A stretch of DNA of 36,797 bases from Barnesiella sp. (GTDB lineage: Bacteria; Bacteroidota; Bacteroidia; Bacteroidales; Muribaculaceae), in NCBI GenBank assembly GCA_014801075.1, contig JAAVEW010000015.1, forward strand, positions 56,707 through 93,503. The letters run 5' to 3'. Positions 14,606 through 25,000 of the stretch are shown piece by piece. Below the pieces are notes generated by a model. That model was not told the DNA's origin. It searched no databases and saw only the letters and a list, made by a program, of their open reading frames with translations. How positions within the stretch are numbered: the first letter of the stretch is position 1; each line of letters starts with the position of its first letter. Made by a program: the position numbers and the translations under genes.

Positions 14606-17600
14606 ATGAAGCTTGATACTTTTATTAACCGCCCGGTGCTCTCGACGGTTATCTCAATATTCATCGTGCTGTTGGGTCTCATCGGACTTAGCTCCCTTCC
14701 CGTCACCCAATATCCCGACATCGCGCCTCCCACAATCCGTGTATCCACCACCTACACCGGAGCCAACGCGCAGGCCGTGCTCAACTCCGTGATAGCTCCC
14801 CTCGAGGAGTCAATCAACGGTGCGGAGGGCATGACCTACATGGAATCGACCGCCACCAACACCGGTTCGGCCGACATCTCCGTGTACTTCGAACAGGGCT
14901 TTGACCCCAACATGGCCGCCGTCGACGTGCAGAACCGCGTCGCCAAGGCCCAGAACCTCCTTCCCGCCGAGGTAACACAGGTGGGCGTGCTGACTCAGAA
15001 ACGTCAGACATCAATGTTGCTCGGTGTGGCCCTCGCCGACACCCCGGGAGCCGAATACTCCCCCGAGTTCATTGACAACTACATGAAAATCAACGTCATC
15101 CCCGTGCTCCAGCGTGTGCAGGGCGTGGGCGACGTAATGAGCTTCGGCGCCGACTACTCGATGCGTATATGGCTCAAGCCCGAAGTGATGGCGCAGTACA
15201 ACCTCATGCCTACCGACGTGGCCGCAGCCCTCGCCGAGCAGAACATCGAGGCTGCCCCCGGTGCCTTCGGCGAACAGGGCAACCAGACATTCCAGTACAC
15301 GATGAAATATCGCGGACGTCTCGCCCAGCCCGAAGAGTTTGAGGACATCGTAATACGCGCCGACTCCAACGGTCAGGTGCTCCGCCTGGGCGACGTTGCC
15401 GACGTAGAGCTCGGTAAAGTGCAGTACGGATTCTCCAGCTCACTCAATGGCCAGACTTCAACCATGGCCATCATCTTCCAGACCGCAGGCTCCAACGCTA
15501 CGCAGATTATCAACGAGTGTCTCGCCGAGATTGACAAGCTCCAGGCCGACCTTCCCCCGGGCCTCGAATTCATCATCCCGATGAACAACAACGACTTCCT
15601 TTACGCCTCAATCCATGAGGTGCTCAAGACCCTCATCGAGGCATTCGTGCTCGTGTTCTTCGTGGTGTACATCTTCCTCCAGGACCTCCGCTCCACTATC
15701 ATCCCCGCCATCGCGATACCTGTGGCCCTCATCGGTACCTTCTTCGTGATGAAGCTTATCGGATTCTCCATCAACCTCATCACCCTTTCAGCCCTCGTGC
15801 TCGCCATCGCCATCGTTGTGGACGACGCGATTGTGGTGGTCGAGGCTGTCCACGCCAAGCTCGACCAGGGTTACAAGAGCGCACGCAAGGCTTCAATCGA
15901 CGCCATGGGCGAGATTGCCGGCGCGCTTATCTCCATCACCCTTGTCATGATGCTCGTGTTCATCCCCGTGTCATTCATGCCCGGCACCTCAGGTGTGTTC
16001 TACCAGCAGTTCGGTCTTACCATGGCGATAGCCATCGGTTTCTCGGCGCTCAACGCGTTGACCCTCTCCCCCGCACTCTGTGCCGTGTTCCTCAAAGCCC
16101 ACGACGACAAGCGTCCCGTCAAGGAGCGCGTCGGCGAGGCCATCTCCGAAGCCGGCAAGACCGTGGCCAAAGGCTACCGTCGCCGCTTCACCATCAACTT
16201 CCCCCCGCTCATCACCCTCTTCTTCGTTATCGCCACTATCCTCTTCATGATTCTCGGCTGGTTCAACTCCCACGAGACATGGAAAGTGGCAGTAGCCATC
16301 GGCGTTGCCGTGCTGACAGTGTTCGGTATCTTCAGCCCCCGTTTCCACAATGGCTTTGAATCGGGCTACGCAGGATTGCTCAAAGGCTACCGCAAGATAA
16401 TCAGCGGTATCAGCCGCGTGAAGTGGATTGCCATTATCGTGGTTGCCGCCAGCTTCGGCCTCCTCGCTTACCTCATGGGCACCACTCCTACCGGCCTCGT
16501 CCCCAACGAGGATACAGGCCAGATATTCGTAATGGTCGACCTTCCCCCGGGTCAGTCACAGGAGCGCACCGCCGAAGTGCTTGACCAGGTTGACAAAATC
16601 ATTCAGTCGACTCCCGGTGTGCAATACAGCCAGAAGATTGCCGGTTACAGCTTCATCGCAGGCCAGGGTGCCACCTACGGCACATTCATCGTCAAGCTCA
16701 AGGACTGGGAAGAGCGTACCGAGGAAGAGAGCGTTGCCAACATCCTCAAACGCATCTACGGCATGAGCGCGATGACCATCACCGACGGCCGCGTCGTTGC
16801 CTTCGCTCCCCCTATGATTTCGGGTTACTCAATGACCAACGGTTTTGAAATCAAGATGCAGGACAAGACCGGCGGCGACATCAACGAGTTCTTCGCAATC
16901 GTGCAGGGATTCCTCGCGCAGCTCAACCAGCAGCCCGAAATCCAGGTAGCATACTCTACCTTCAACCCCACCTTCCCGCAGTATCTCGTCGATATCGACG
17001 CAGCCAAAGCCAAGCAGGCAGGTATCAGTCCGCAGACTATCCTCTCCACCCTGCAGGGTTACTACGGCGGTATGTACGTGTCCAACTTCAACCGCTTCGG
17101 TAAGATATACCGCGTAATGATGCAGGCCAACCCCGAAGCCCGCGTGTCACCCGAGACTCTTTCGAGCATCAAGGTGCGCAACGGTAACGAGATGGCTTCA
17201 ATCGACAACTTCGTCAAGCTCGAACGCGTCTACGGTCCTGACCTTCTCAACCGATTCAACATGTTCCAGTCAATATCGGTTACCGGTCAGCCCGCCGAAG
17301 GATACTCTTCGGGCCAGGCTATCGAAGCTATCGCACGCGTAGCCAAAGAGACACTCCCCGCCGGCTACGGCTACGAGTTCTCCGGTATGACCCGCGAGCA
17401 GGGCAACCAGTCGGGCAACCAGACCGCAATGATTTTCGGTCTCTGTCTGCTCTTCGTCTACCTGCTTCTGTCAGCTCAGTATGAGAGCTACATCCTCCCC
17501 TTCGCCGTGCTGTTCTCAATACCGTTCGGTCTCATGGGCTCGTTTGTATTCGCCAAGATATTCTCCATCGAGAACAATATCTACCTGCAGATTTCGCTCA

Positions 17601-17980
17601 TCATGCTTATCGGTCTTTTGGCCAAGAACGCGATTCTCATCATCGAGTTCGCCCTCGAACGCCGCCACACCGGTATGTCAATCTTCAACGCCGCCATCCA
17701 GGGTGCAGCTGACCGTCTGCGTCCTATCCTCATGACCTCACTGGCCCTCGTCATCGGTCTGTTGCCTCTGATGTTTGCCAGCGGTGTAGGTGCCGTGGGT
17801 AACCGCACACTCGGTACAGGTGCAATCGGCGGTATGTTGATTGGTATGATACTCCAGATTTTCTTCGTGCCCGCGCTCTTCATCATCTTCCAGAAGATAC
17901 AGGAAAAGATTTCGCCCATCAACTGGAAAGATACCGACAACGCAGGCATCAACTCCGAGATTGAGCAATATTCACGCTGA
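14606..17980 (+). CDS. RND multidrug efflux pump, AcrB/MexB-like (HAE1)
   Basis: Inner-membrane proton/drug antiporter of 1124 residues. It opens with FINRPVLSTVISIFIVLLGLIGLSSLPVTQYPDIAPP, the hallmark start of HAE1 pumps. Proton-relay residues are present: Asp406 and Asp407 in VVDDAIVVVEAV (TM4) and Lys1007 in LLAKNAILIIEFA (TM10). The periplasmic docking and porter segments (GVGDVMSFG, LRLGDVADVELG) are intact. It is about 75 residues longer than E. coli AcrB; the extra length includes added hydrophobic sequence in the central region between the two halves (around 530-590). It starts 74 bases after the adaptor and is followed by the channel gene. The substrate range is unknown. Confidence 0.97.
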   Translation: MKLDTFINRPVLSTVISIFIVLLGLIGLSSLPVTQYPDIAPPTIRVSTTYTGANAQAVLNSVIAPLEESINGAEGMTYMESTATNTGSADISVYFEQGFDPNMAAVDVQNRVAKAQNLLPAEVTQVGVLTQKRQTSMLLGVALADTPGAEYSPEFIDNYMKINVIPVLQRVQGVGDVMSFGADYSMRIWLKPEVMAQYNLMPTDVAAALAEQNIEAAPGAFGEQGNQTFQYTMKYRGRLAQPEEFEDIVIRADSNGQVLRLGDVADVELGKVQYGFSSSLNGQTSTMAIIFQTAGSNATQIINECLAEIDKLQADLPPGLEFIIPMNNNDFLYASIHEVLKTLIEAFVLVFFVVYIFLQDLRSTIIPAIAIPVALIGTFFVMKLIGFSINLITLSALVLAIAIVVDDAIVVVEAVHAKLDQGYKSARKASIDAMGEIAGALISITLVMMLVFIPVSFMPGTSGVFYQQFGLTMAIAIGFSALNALTLSPALCAVFLKAHDDKRPVKERVGEAISEAGKTVAKGYRRRFTINFPPLITLFFVIATILFMILGWFNSHETWKVAVAIGVAVLTVFGIFSPRFHNGFESGYAGLLKGYRKIISGISRVKWIAIIVVAASFGLLAYLMGTTPTGLVPNEDTGQIFVMVDLPPGQSQERTAEVLDQVDKIIQSTPGVQYSQKIAGYSFIAGQGATYGTFIVKLKDWEERTEEESVANILKRIYGMSAMTITDGRVVAFAPPMISGYSMTNGFEIKMQDKTGGDINEFFAIVQGFLAQLNQQPEIQVAYSTFNPTFPQYLVDIDAAKAKQAGISPQTILSTLQGYYGGMYVSNFNRFGKIYRVMMQANPEARVSPETLSSIKVRNGNEMASIDNFVKLERVYGPDLLNRFNMFQSISVTGQPAEGYSSGQAIEAIARVAKETLPAGYGYEFSGMTREQGNQSGNQTAMIFGLCLLFVYLLLSAQYESYILPFAVLFSIPFGLMGSFVFAKIFSIENNIYLQISLIMLIGLLAKNAILIIEFALERRHTGMSIFNAAIQGAADRLRPILMTSLALVIGLLPLMFASGVGAVGNRTLGTGAIGGMLIGMILQIFFVPALFIIFQKIQEKISPINWKDTDNAGINSEIEQYSR

Positions 17981-18013
17981 TACCGTTAAAAAAGTTAAGT
18001 AAAAACATCAGTT

Positions 18014-19399
18014 ATGATAAAAATCCAAGCCATAGCACGCCCGGTCGTTGCCACCCTCGCGGTGGCAATGCTCACCGGCTGCGGTCTATATAAAAAATAC
18101 GAGACACCTACCGACACTCCCCTGCAGCAGGAATACGCGCAGGCTCTCAACTCGGAAGGTGACGCACGCGCTTTCGGCAACCTGCAGTGGCAGGAGGTAT
18201 TCACCGACCCCGTGCTCGTCGACCTCATCAACCAGGCACTCGCCAACAACGTTGACCTCGACAATGCCAAACTCAACGTCGACATTGCCCACGCCAACCT
18301 GCGCGGCGCCCGCATGAGCTTCTTCCCCTCGCTCGCCCTTACCCCCACCGGCGGCGCTTCGTCAGTGAGCAACGGCAAACTGACCAACTGGAACTACACA
18401 ATTCCGCTGACAGCATCGTGGGAAGTCGACATCTTCGGCAAGCTCCTCAACAACAAGCGTCTCGCCGAGTCGGCCGAACAGCAGGCCAAGGACTACGAGC
18501 AGGCCGTACGCTCGCAGATAATCGGCGGCGTTGCCAACTGCTACTACTCCATCGCCATCCTTGAGGCACAGCTTCAGCTCACCCGCGAGACAGCCGTGAT
18601 ATGGGGTGAAAACGTGCAGACAATGAAGGACTACAAGCTCGCCGGACGCACCAACGAGGCCGCCGTCGTGCAGAGCCAGGCCAACTACCTGAGCGTCCTC
18701 TCGTCAATCTCCGACATCGAGATAGCCCTCGACAAGGCCAACAACACCATGTCGCTGCTCCTCAACGTAATGCCCCAGCGCTGGACCGTTTCGCCCGAAG
18801 CCCGTCTCGCAGTGCCCGTCATCTACCGTGACGGCGTGCCCATGCGCGAACTCGCCGCACGTCCCGACGTGCGCGCCGCCGAGCAGTCACTTGCCCAGGC
18901 CTACTACAACGTCAACATCGCCCGTGCCGCTTTCTATCCCGGACTCACCATCTCGGCCAACTACGGCTTCACCAACATGCTCGGCTCGTTCATCAAGAAC
19001 CCCGGCGACTGGTTTGCCTCACTGGCCGGCACTCTCGTAGCCCCGATATTCTCACGCGGACAGAACATCGCTCGCCTCGAAGCGTCAAAGGCTCGTCAGA
19101 AACAAGCACTCAACACCTTCCAGTACACTCTTCTGAGCGCCACCGCCGAAGTGTCTGACGCACTGACCACCTACGACAAAAACAGCGAGAAGAGCGTACT
19201 CCTCGCCGAGCAGGTGCAGAACCTTGAAAAGGCCGTTGACTACACCAAGGAACTTTTCGCCGCAGCAAGCTCCACCTACCTTGAGATTCTGACCTCACAG
19301 TCAAGCCTCCTCTCAGCCCAGATGGCACAGCTCAACTGCGAACTCGCCAAAGCCCAGGCCGTAATCAACCTCTACCAGTCCCTCGGAGGCGGCCGCTAA
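18014..19399 (+). CDS. TolC-like outer-membrane efflux lipoprotein (OprM/NodT family)
   Basis: Outer-membrane channel of the tripartite pump, 461 residues. A lipoprotein signal ends with lipobox LTGC (Cys23), followed by GLYKKYETP. Two outer-membrane efflux protein (OEP) repeats follow. Each has long helices rich in Ala, Asn, Gln and Leu (NNVDLDNAKLNVDIAHANLRGARMSFFPSL and ARAAFYPGLTISANYGF), and the terminal helix ends ILTSQSSLLSAQMAQLNCELAKAQAVINLYQSLGGG, the classic NodT-family C-terminus. ATG at 18014 is 33 bases after the pump stop. With the two genes before it this forms a complete adaptor-pump-channel operon. Two hairpins follow its stop. Confidence 0.96.
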   Translation: MIKIQAIARPVVATLAVAMLTGCGLYKKYETPTDTPLQQEYAQALNSEGDARAFGNLQWQEVFTDPVLVDLINQALANNVDLDNAKLNVDIAHANLRGARMSFFPSLALTPTGGASSVSNGKLTNWNYTIPLTASWEVDIFGKLLNNKRLAESAEQQAKDYEQAVRSQIIGGVANCYYSIAILEAQLQLTRETAVIWGENVQTMKDYKLAGRTNEAAVVQSQANYLSVLSSISDIEIALDKANNTMSLLLNVMPQRWTVSPEARLAVPVIYRDGVPMRELAARPDVRAAEQSLAQAYYNVNIARAAFYPGLTISANYGFTNMLGSFIKNPGDWFASLAGTLVAPIFSRGQNIARLEASKARQKQALNTFQYTLLSATAEVSDALTTYDKNSEKSVLLAEQVQNLEKAVDYTKELFAAASSTYLEILTSQSSLLSAQMAQLNCELAKAQAVINLYQSLGGGR

Positions 19400-19421
19400 T
19401 CCCCACACACGACCCCAACAA

Positions 19422-19446
19422 CCCGGTTGGGCAAAACCCAACCGGG
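19422..19446 (+). terminator. Hairpin after the efflux operon
   Basis: CCCGGTTGGG (19422-19431) and CCCAACCGGG (19437-19446) form a perfect 10-bp stem with a 5-base loop, 22 bases after the channel-gene stop. There is no T tract directly after it. A partial repeat of the arm (CAACCGGGC) follows. Confidence 0.55.
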
Positions 19447-19490
19447 CACCAACCGGGCAAAACCCAAAAGCCCGCAAAATAAAAAAAGAT

Positions 19491-19522
19491 ACCCGACCTG
19501 TCACCACACCGACAGGCCGGGT
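19491..19522. terminator. Bidirectional terminator between the efflux operon and tamL
   Basis: ACCCGACCTGTC (19491-19502) pairs with GACAGGCCGGGT (19511-19522) with one mismatch. On the plus strand it is followed by ATTTTC. On the minus strand it is followed by a run of seven T (from the A run at 19482-19488), a good intrinsic terminator for tamL transcription arriving from the right. Confidence 0.75.
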
Positions 19523-19570
19523 ATTTTCATATCACGCAACGAGGGAGGGAGTGTGGCGGCGGTCAGCCTA

Positions 19571-19729
19571 TGTGGCGGGGGTCTCCTGACCCGCGCTAAA
19601 ATCATTATGATTAAACATCTTATAATCGGTTAAGAGCGCCCGATGCAAGACGGATTGAGTGCAGGGGCAACATGGACTGAGCGCCCGTGGCAACCCGGAT
19701 TGAGCGCGGGTCAGGAGACCCCCGCCACA
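19571..19729. repeat. REP-like pair: perfect 27-bp inverted repeat flanking degenerate tandem units
   Basis: The 27 bases at 19571-19597 are the exact reverse complement of 19703-19729. Each arm contains its own small palindrome, GGGTC-TCCT-GACCC on the plus strand of the left arm. The 105 bases between include three to four degenerate units of 22-23 bp beginning GGATTGAGTGC (19652), GGACTGAGCGC (19674) and GGATTGAGCGC (19697), the last running into the right arm. CCGCCACAAGGC occurs twice just beyond. No credible gene lies here. The layout resembles a paired repetitive extragenic palindrome. Confidence 0.8.
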
Positions 19730-19771
19730 AGGCCCCCCCGCCACAAGGCGTCAAGCCACCGCCCTGCCTTA

Positions 19772-22051
19772 TCAGAAGGGGTAGCCGATGGCGAGGTGGA
19801 AGGCCATGGATTTGCGGAAGTTTTCCATGTTGTAGTAGCCGTGCTTGCCGGTGTTGTAGGGGGCGTGGATGCCGATGCCGAGGTCGGCACGGATTACGAG
19901 CATCGAGATGTCGAGACGCAGACCTACGCCCGTGCCCGTGGCGAGTTCCTTGAAGAACTTGGAGCCTTTGAGTTCGCCGCCGGGACGCTGCGGGTCGTTC
20001 TTGAGCAACCACACGTTGCCCGAATCAAAGAATGTCGCGCCGTAAAGCGGACCGAATATCGGGAAACGGTACTCTACGTTAAATTCAAACTTAAACGTAC
20101 CCGTCTGGTCGAAATAACCGTTGACCACGTTGCTCGGCGCGCGGTAGCTGCCCGGACCGATGGAGCGCACCGTGAAAGCTCGCACGGAGTTGGCGCCACC
20201 GCAATAGAACTGCTCGGTGTAAGGCACCTCGGTGGCGTTGCCGTAGGCATGGGCCGCTCCGACGGCTGCACGCGTCCACAACGACTGGCGGCCGCCGAGC
20301 TGTCGGCCGTACACTACCTGCGCCGTACCCTTGATGAACTGCGAGAAGGGGGTCTTGAATAGTCGCTTCTCCCCTTTCTGCCCGCAGAGCTCGTAGATTG
20401 ACCAGAACACATTGCCCGCCTCGGTAAGCGAGATGGTGTAGCGCACGGTGTTCTTCTTGCGGAATGTGCGGTCATAGGAATAGGTATATGACATCTGCGG
20501 GATGAACTGCGAGCGGAACGACAGCGCGATGGCAGGGTTGGCCGCCGTTATGGAGTCAAACTCCGAAGTGGTGTGCAGCAGGTTGGTATATGTCAGTTTG
20601 AAGAGGGTCAGATTGTTGTTGACGAAGCGCGACGACATCCAGTCGTAGCTGAACGCAGCGTTGAACTGCGCCATCTTGAAGTAGTGCGGACGGTTGAGAA
20701 GGTCGGCGCTGAGCGACACGCGCGTCCAGTTGGAGGCATACTTGCGGCGGGGAATGAACTTCGGGGCTATGAAGCGGGGGAAGGAGAGCGCGCCGGTGAT
20801 GCCCACCTCGTAGGAATTGAACACCGATGAACTGCCGTGGCCCGTCTGCCACTCGTAGGAACCGGTGAGGTTGACACTCAGCTGCTCGCCGCCCCCGAAT
20901 ACGTTGCGGTTGGTAAGCCCCAGCGTGACACCCGGGCCGAGATAGGAGTTGGACTTCGACGACACGTTGGCCTCGATGGAGGTTTCGAGCGGCATGTCGA
21001 AGGTACATGATATAGCCACGTCGATAGTGGGGTCAACGGCAAGCGTATCGGGCAGAGCCGAGATAGTGATGGAGTTGAAGATACCGAGACGCGCAAGGTA
21101 GGACTGCGTGCGGTCCATGTCGCGCACGGAGAACATCTTACCACGTTTAAATGTCACGCACTCGTCCATAAGCTGTCGGCGCAGACGCGACGGCATCATC
21201 TGTATGAGCGTGCCGCGCGACATCTCCACTGTGTCGGCATGGCCGCCTCCGGCGTTGCGAAACACGTACATGGTCACATTGCCCGTGCGGTAAAGCTGTC
21301 GGGCAATCGGGGGCACATTGGAAGCGAGCGTCATGCGCAGCGCTATGTTGCCGGGGTTCATGGTGGAGTCGGCGAGGTATTCGATAAACTCGGGGCGGAA
21401 GAAGTAGTAACCGCGGTTGCGCAGCGAGTTGGTGATACGCGTGCGCACGGCCTGCAGCGAGTCGGTGGAGTAGCGCTGACCGGGACGCAGATAGGCCTCG
21501 CGGCGGGCAAGCGAGTCGATGGCATGGCTCAGGCAGCAGGTGTCGGGCAGGAGCTGTATGGAGTCGAGCAGATACGGCTTGCCGGCATTTACGGTGTACT
21601 CGATTTTGGCCTTGCGCTTGTTCTTGCCCGACACGAGCTGATAGCTGCTCGTGCCGCGGAAATAACCGTTGTTGTCGAGGATTTCGTCAATCATCTTGGT
21701 GCGGATTTCGGGACGTATCTCCGACACCACCACCGGCTCCTGGGCAAACTTGTTGTAGAACCATTTCTTCAATCCCTTGTCGTGCGAGCCCATGTTGTTG
21801 TAGACCCACAATCCGAGGGGTAATACCATAAGAGTCTTTTTGTTGCCGGGCACGTCGACGGCATCATTGATGTCGTCGCGCAACCCTTCGGGCAGCTCTT
21901 CGGCCATGGGATTTTCATACACTACCCCCTTCAGACCGTTATACAATATCTCACCCTTCTCAACGCGGCGGGTGGTGGAACATCCGGCACTCACCATAGC
22001 GACCAAAGCCGCCATGAGCATCAACACCGTATTAGTCGGATACCTTCTCAT
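19772..22051 (-). CDS. tamL: TamL: lipidated TamA-type Omp85 outer-membrane protein
   Basis: Outer-membrane beta-barrel partner of TamB, 759 residues. It has a lipoprotein signal with lipobox VSAGC (Cys24), the feature that separates the Bacteroidota TamL type from ordinary TamA. POTRA-like segments follow (KAKIEYTVNAGKPYLLDSIQLLPD and a later repeat), then an Omp85/surface-antigen barrel whose strands include GPGVTLGLTNRNVFGGGEQLSVNLTGSYEW and the late motif YCGGANSVRAFTVRSIGPG (the Omp85 loop-6 region, where VRAF replaces VRGY/VRGF). The chain ends in Phe (AIGYPF), as barrel proteins do. ATG at 22051 lies inside the end of tamB (20-bp overlap), so the two are translationally coupled. Confidence 0.9.
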   Translation of the reverse strand: MRRYPTNTVLMLMAALVAMVSAGCSTTRRVEKGEILYNGLKGVVYENPMAEELPEGLRDDINDAVDVPGNKKTLMVLPLGLWVYNNMGSHDKGLKKWFYNKFAQEPVVVSEIRPEIRTKMIDEILDNNGYFRGTSSYQLVSGKNKRKAKIEYTVNAGKPYLLDSIQLLPDTCCLSHAIDSLARREAYLRPGQRYSTDSLQAVRTRITNSLRNRGYYFFRPEFIEYLADSTMNPGNIALRMTLASNVPPIARQLYRTGNVTMYVFRNAGGGHADTVEMSRGTLIQMMPSRLRRQLMDECVTFKRGKMFSVRDMDRTQSYLARLGIFNSITISALPDTLAVDPTIDVAISCTFDMPLETSIEANVSSKSNSYLGPGVTLGLTNRNVFGGGEQLSVNLTGSYEWQTGHGSSSVFNSYEVGITGALSFPRFIAPKFIPRRKYASNWTRVSLSADLLNRPHYFKMAQFNAAFSYDWMSSRFVNNNLTLFKLTYTNLLHTTSEFDSITAANPAIALSFRSQFIPQMSYTYSYDRTFRKKNTVRYTISLTEAGNVFWSIYELCGQKGEKRLFKTPFSQFIKGTAQVVYGRQLGGRQSLWTRAAVGAAHAYGNATEVPYTEQFYCGGANSVRAFTVRSIGPGSYRAPSNVVNGYFDQTGTFKFEFNVEYRFPIFGPLYGATFFDSGNVWLLKNDPQRPGGELKGSKFFKELATGTGVGLRLDISMLVIRADLGIGIHAPYNTGKHGYYNMENFRKSMAFHLAIGYPF

Positions 22052-25000
22052 CTTCTTTTACATTAAGAGGTTGGTTGGATTGCTTGTCATCATTCTTACC
22101 CTTGTCGGAGTTGGCGGCATCGGTCTTGCGGAGCTTGCGCAACACGTCGCCGGCCACTCTGACAGCGCCCTCCTGCGGGAGCTGATTCTTGGGCACGCGT
22201 CCCTTGCGGAACAGATTGCGGAGCGTGCGCAGCTTGCGCTTGTACACGAAGCCGACACCCGTCTGGGTCACTTCTCCTTCGAGGATACTCTCGTAGCCGG
22301 TGTGGCGGAACAGGCGCACGTACATCGTTCCCGACTTATTGAGCAGATACTCGATGGATATATCATTGATAAGATTCTGCGACAGATTCTCGTTGGCGTC
22401 GGCATCGGTTGAGTAGTTACCTCCTACAATCACCTTGATGCGGTCGTCGAGGAACGATTTCGACACCTTGTAGCTGTAGCTCGTCGTGGTTGACTGCGAG
22501 CCGTCGAGGGTGCGCTCATACTGGTCGACACCGAATGATATGTCGACACCCTTGACGTTGTTGGCCATCCATGAGTTGAGCTGCGAGGAGAGGAAACTGT
22601 AGAGCGGGTTGCCCGACAGGTTGGCGCTACCCTTCGTGCCCGGGCCGGTGTAGACGCTGTAAAGCAGCAGGTTCATGGCCTGGTTGGCGCGCTGCTCGGG
22701 CGACATTGACTGCAACTCGTTGCGCACGGTGAGGTCCTCGTCGGTCTCCAGGTCGAAGGCCACGTTCATATTGTTGAGCGAGCCGTCAACCTTGAGTATC
22801 ACATCGAAGTTGACAAGGCGCGAGTTCTGTCCCTCGGCTGTGACGTTGGCTTTGATTACATCGACAGCCGTGATATGTATAATCGGGTCGGAGATGTCGC
22901 CGTTGAGAGCCACGTAGCTACCCTCCTGGAAGTCAAACATCTTCTCGGAAATCAGCGGGGGCGAGTATCTCACGTAGCCGCCGGTAATATTGAGTCGGCC
23001 GGTGGCGCCGGTGTCGCCCAACGGGTTCATGGTGAAGTCGATAGTACCGTTAGGCACAAGCTGCACGCGGTCCTGACCGGTGGCCGAGAGGTCGACGCCG
23101 AGCACTGTGCCCTGCTCCACGGTGAGCAACGCGGTGAGATTCATCATTGTGCCTGACTGTATCACGCTGTCCTCGCGGTTTATGGCCGTGGTGTCGGAGA
23201 AGTTGACGAAATGTACCATATCGCCGGTGCTCTGCGACTCAATCTGCGACGACGCGTCGGGTATGACGTAAGTGACGTTTGTACCCTCTTTCACCGTGAT
23301 TTTGGCGCGGGCGTTGATGAAGTTAAGGTTGCCGCGGGCTGTTGCATCGAGCGAAATGAACGCCTTGCCGTAGACATCGCTTCCGCCGCGCTTCTCGGCA
23401 CCCACCACCTGCATGTTGTCGGCACTGAGCTTGAGGTCGAGGCTGATGTTGGAGAGGGAGCGCATGTCGATGTTACCGTCGATTTCGAGCGGATTGTCGT
23501 TGACGCCGTAGATTGCGTACTTGTCGAAGCGTATCACGTTGGAGTCGACGGGTATCTTCTCTTCGCTGAATTCAAAGGTGGTGCCGAGCATTGTCACCTT
23601 GGCGGTAGCCGAGTCGAAGTCGAGGTAGCCGTTGAATTTCGGTTCGGCCATGCTGCCGGTCACGTCCATGTCGCCGCTGAGATAGCCCGCGAGCGTAGCC
23701 GTGCCTGTGAGGAACGGATTGGCGATTTCGAGCGGGAAGCGGGTAAGGGCGAAGTCGAGCAGGAAGGGCTCGCGCTGAGTGGAGTCATTGAGAGCGCCGT
23801 TGGCCCGCATCACCTCGCGGCCGTCAATCTGCAGGCCGGTATTGGCCGTGATTGCGCCTGAGCGTGAGGTGGTGACGTCGAGCGAGAGGTCGAGCGTGCC
23901 CACTCGTTTCTTGTTGTAGGTGAAGTCGGCAAGTGTCACCGTGCCCTCGCCGTTGAGCGTTCCGGGGGCCATCGACAGGGCGATGTTGGCCGAGAGGAGG
24001 CCGCGCATGGGCGGAGCGTAGGGCGAGAGTGAAATCCAGTCTGCTATCTGTATCTCGGAAATGTCGACATTGAGGCTTTCCTGGTGGCCGTCGTCGCCAT
24101 GCTCCGAGTCATGCTCGGTGTAGATGCGCAGGCGGCTGTCGTTATTCTCCATCAACAGGTTGGCGTCGATGTGGAATGAGCGGGTGTTGAGACTGATGAA
24201 GTTGTCGGGGTTGACATGCCACTGCTTGTATCCTATGACGGGGTCAACGGGGTCGAGACGCAGTGTGAGCATAGAGTCCGAAAGCTCTACGAGCGCACCG
24301 ATTTTATAGCCGGTGGCATCCGATATGTTGCTCTGCGTCAATTGCATCATCACCTTGTCGCCGCCGATATATCCCTTGCCGGCTATGTGGGCGAAATCGT
24401 CCATAGTGCCCGGCTCGTTGTCGACTTTCAGATTGTATTCCAACAGATTGCCCTGCTGGTTAGCGTCAAATTCAAGGCGGTCGAGACGCGTAGAACCGGT
24501 TACCAGCTTATCGACCACAGCATATATTCTGATTATAGAATCGTTGCTTGCCGAGAGCGAAGCGTGCCCAAACGATGTGCCTGAAGCGGCGAGGAAATCG
24601 TGAACGGCGTTGCGCTGACCGGCATCGGCTGTGAGCGTGAACACCGGAAGCACCTTATGGAGCGAGTCGACATTGATGTCGCGCACCTCGACCATCGGGC
24701 CTACCATAGCCATTGCCGAGGAGAAGCGCTGTGCCACGCTGTCGATAAGCATCGGCGATGCGAAGCGTATCTTCATATCCTCGTTGTCGATATTGGCCAC
24801 CGAGGATGAGTCGGTGCCGAGGAAGCCGATGTTGAAGTCACGGGCTGCGATATGCGTTTCACCCATGCGGGCATCGACGCTGCTGATATTGAGCTGAGCA
24901 TCAATGTCGTGGGTAGCGGGTGTCATTTTGAGATTGCCGCCAAATGAGGTGGAAACCGTTGATACGGTGTCCATTACACCGAGGCGATAGAGGTCGATGT

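Noticed and set aside
13323-19399. Efflux operon plus M13 peptidase as a novel resistance system
   Set aside because: All four genes belong to well-known families in ordinary order, and a terminator separates the peptidase from the pump operon.
19620-19771. Possible CRISPR array or small gene in the units after tamL
   Set aside because: Units are only 22-23 bp, degenerate, without unique spacers and without cas genes. The open frame through them is an out-of-frame extension antisense to or overlapping tamL.
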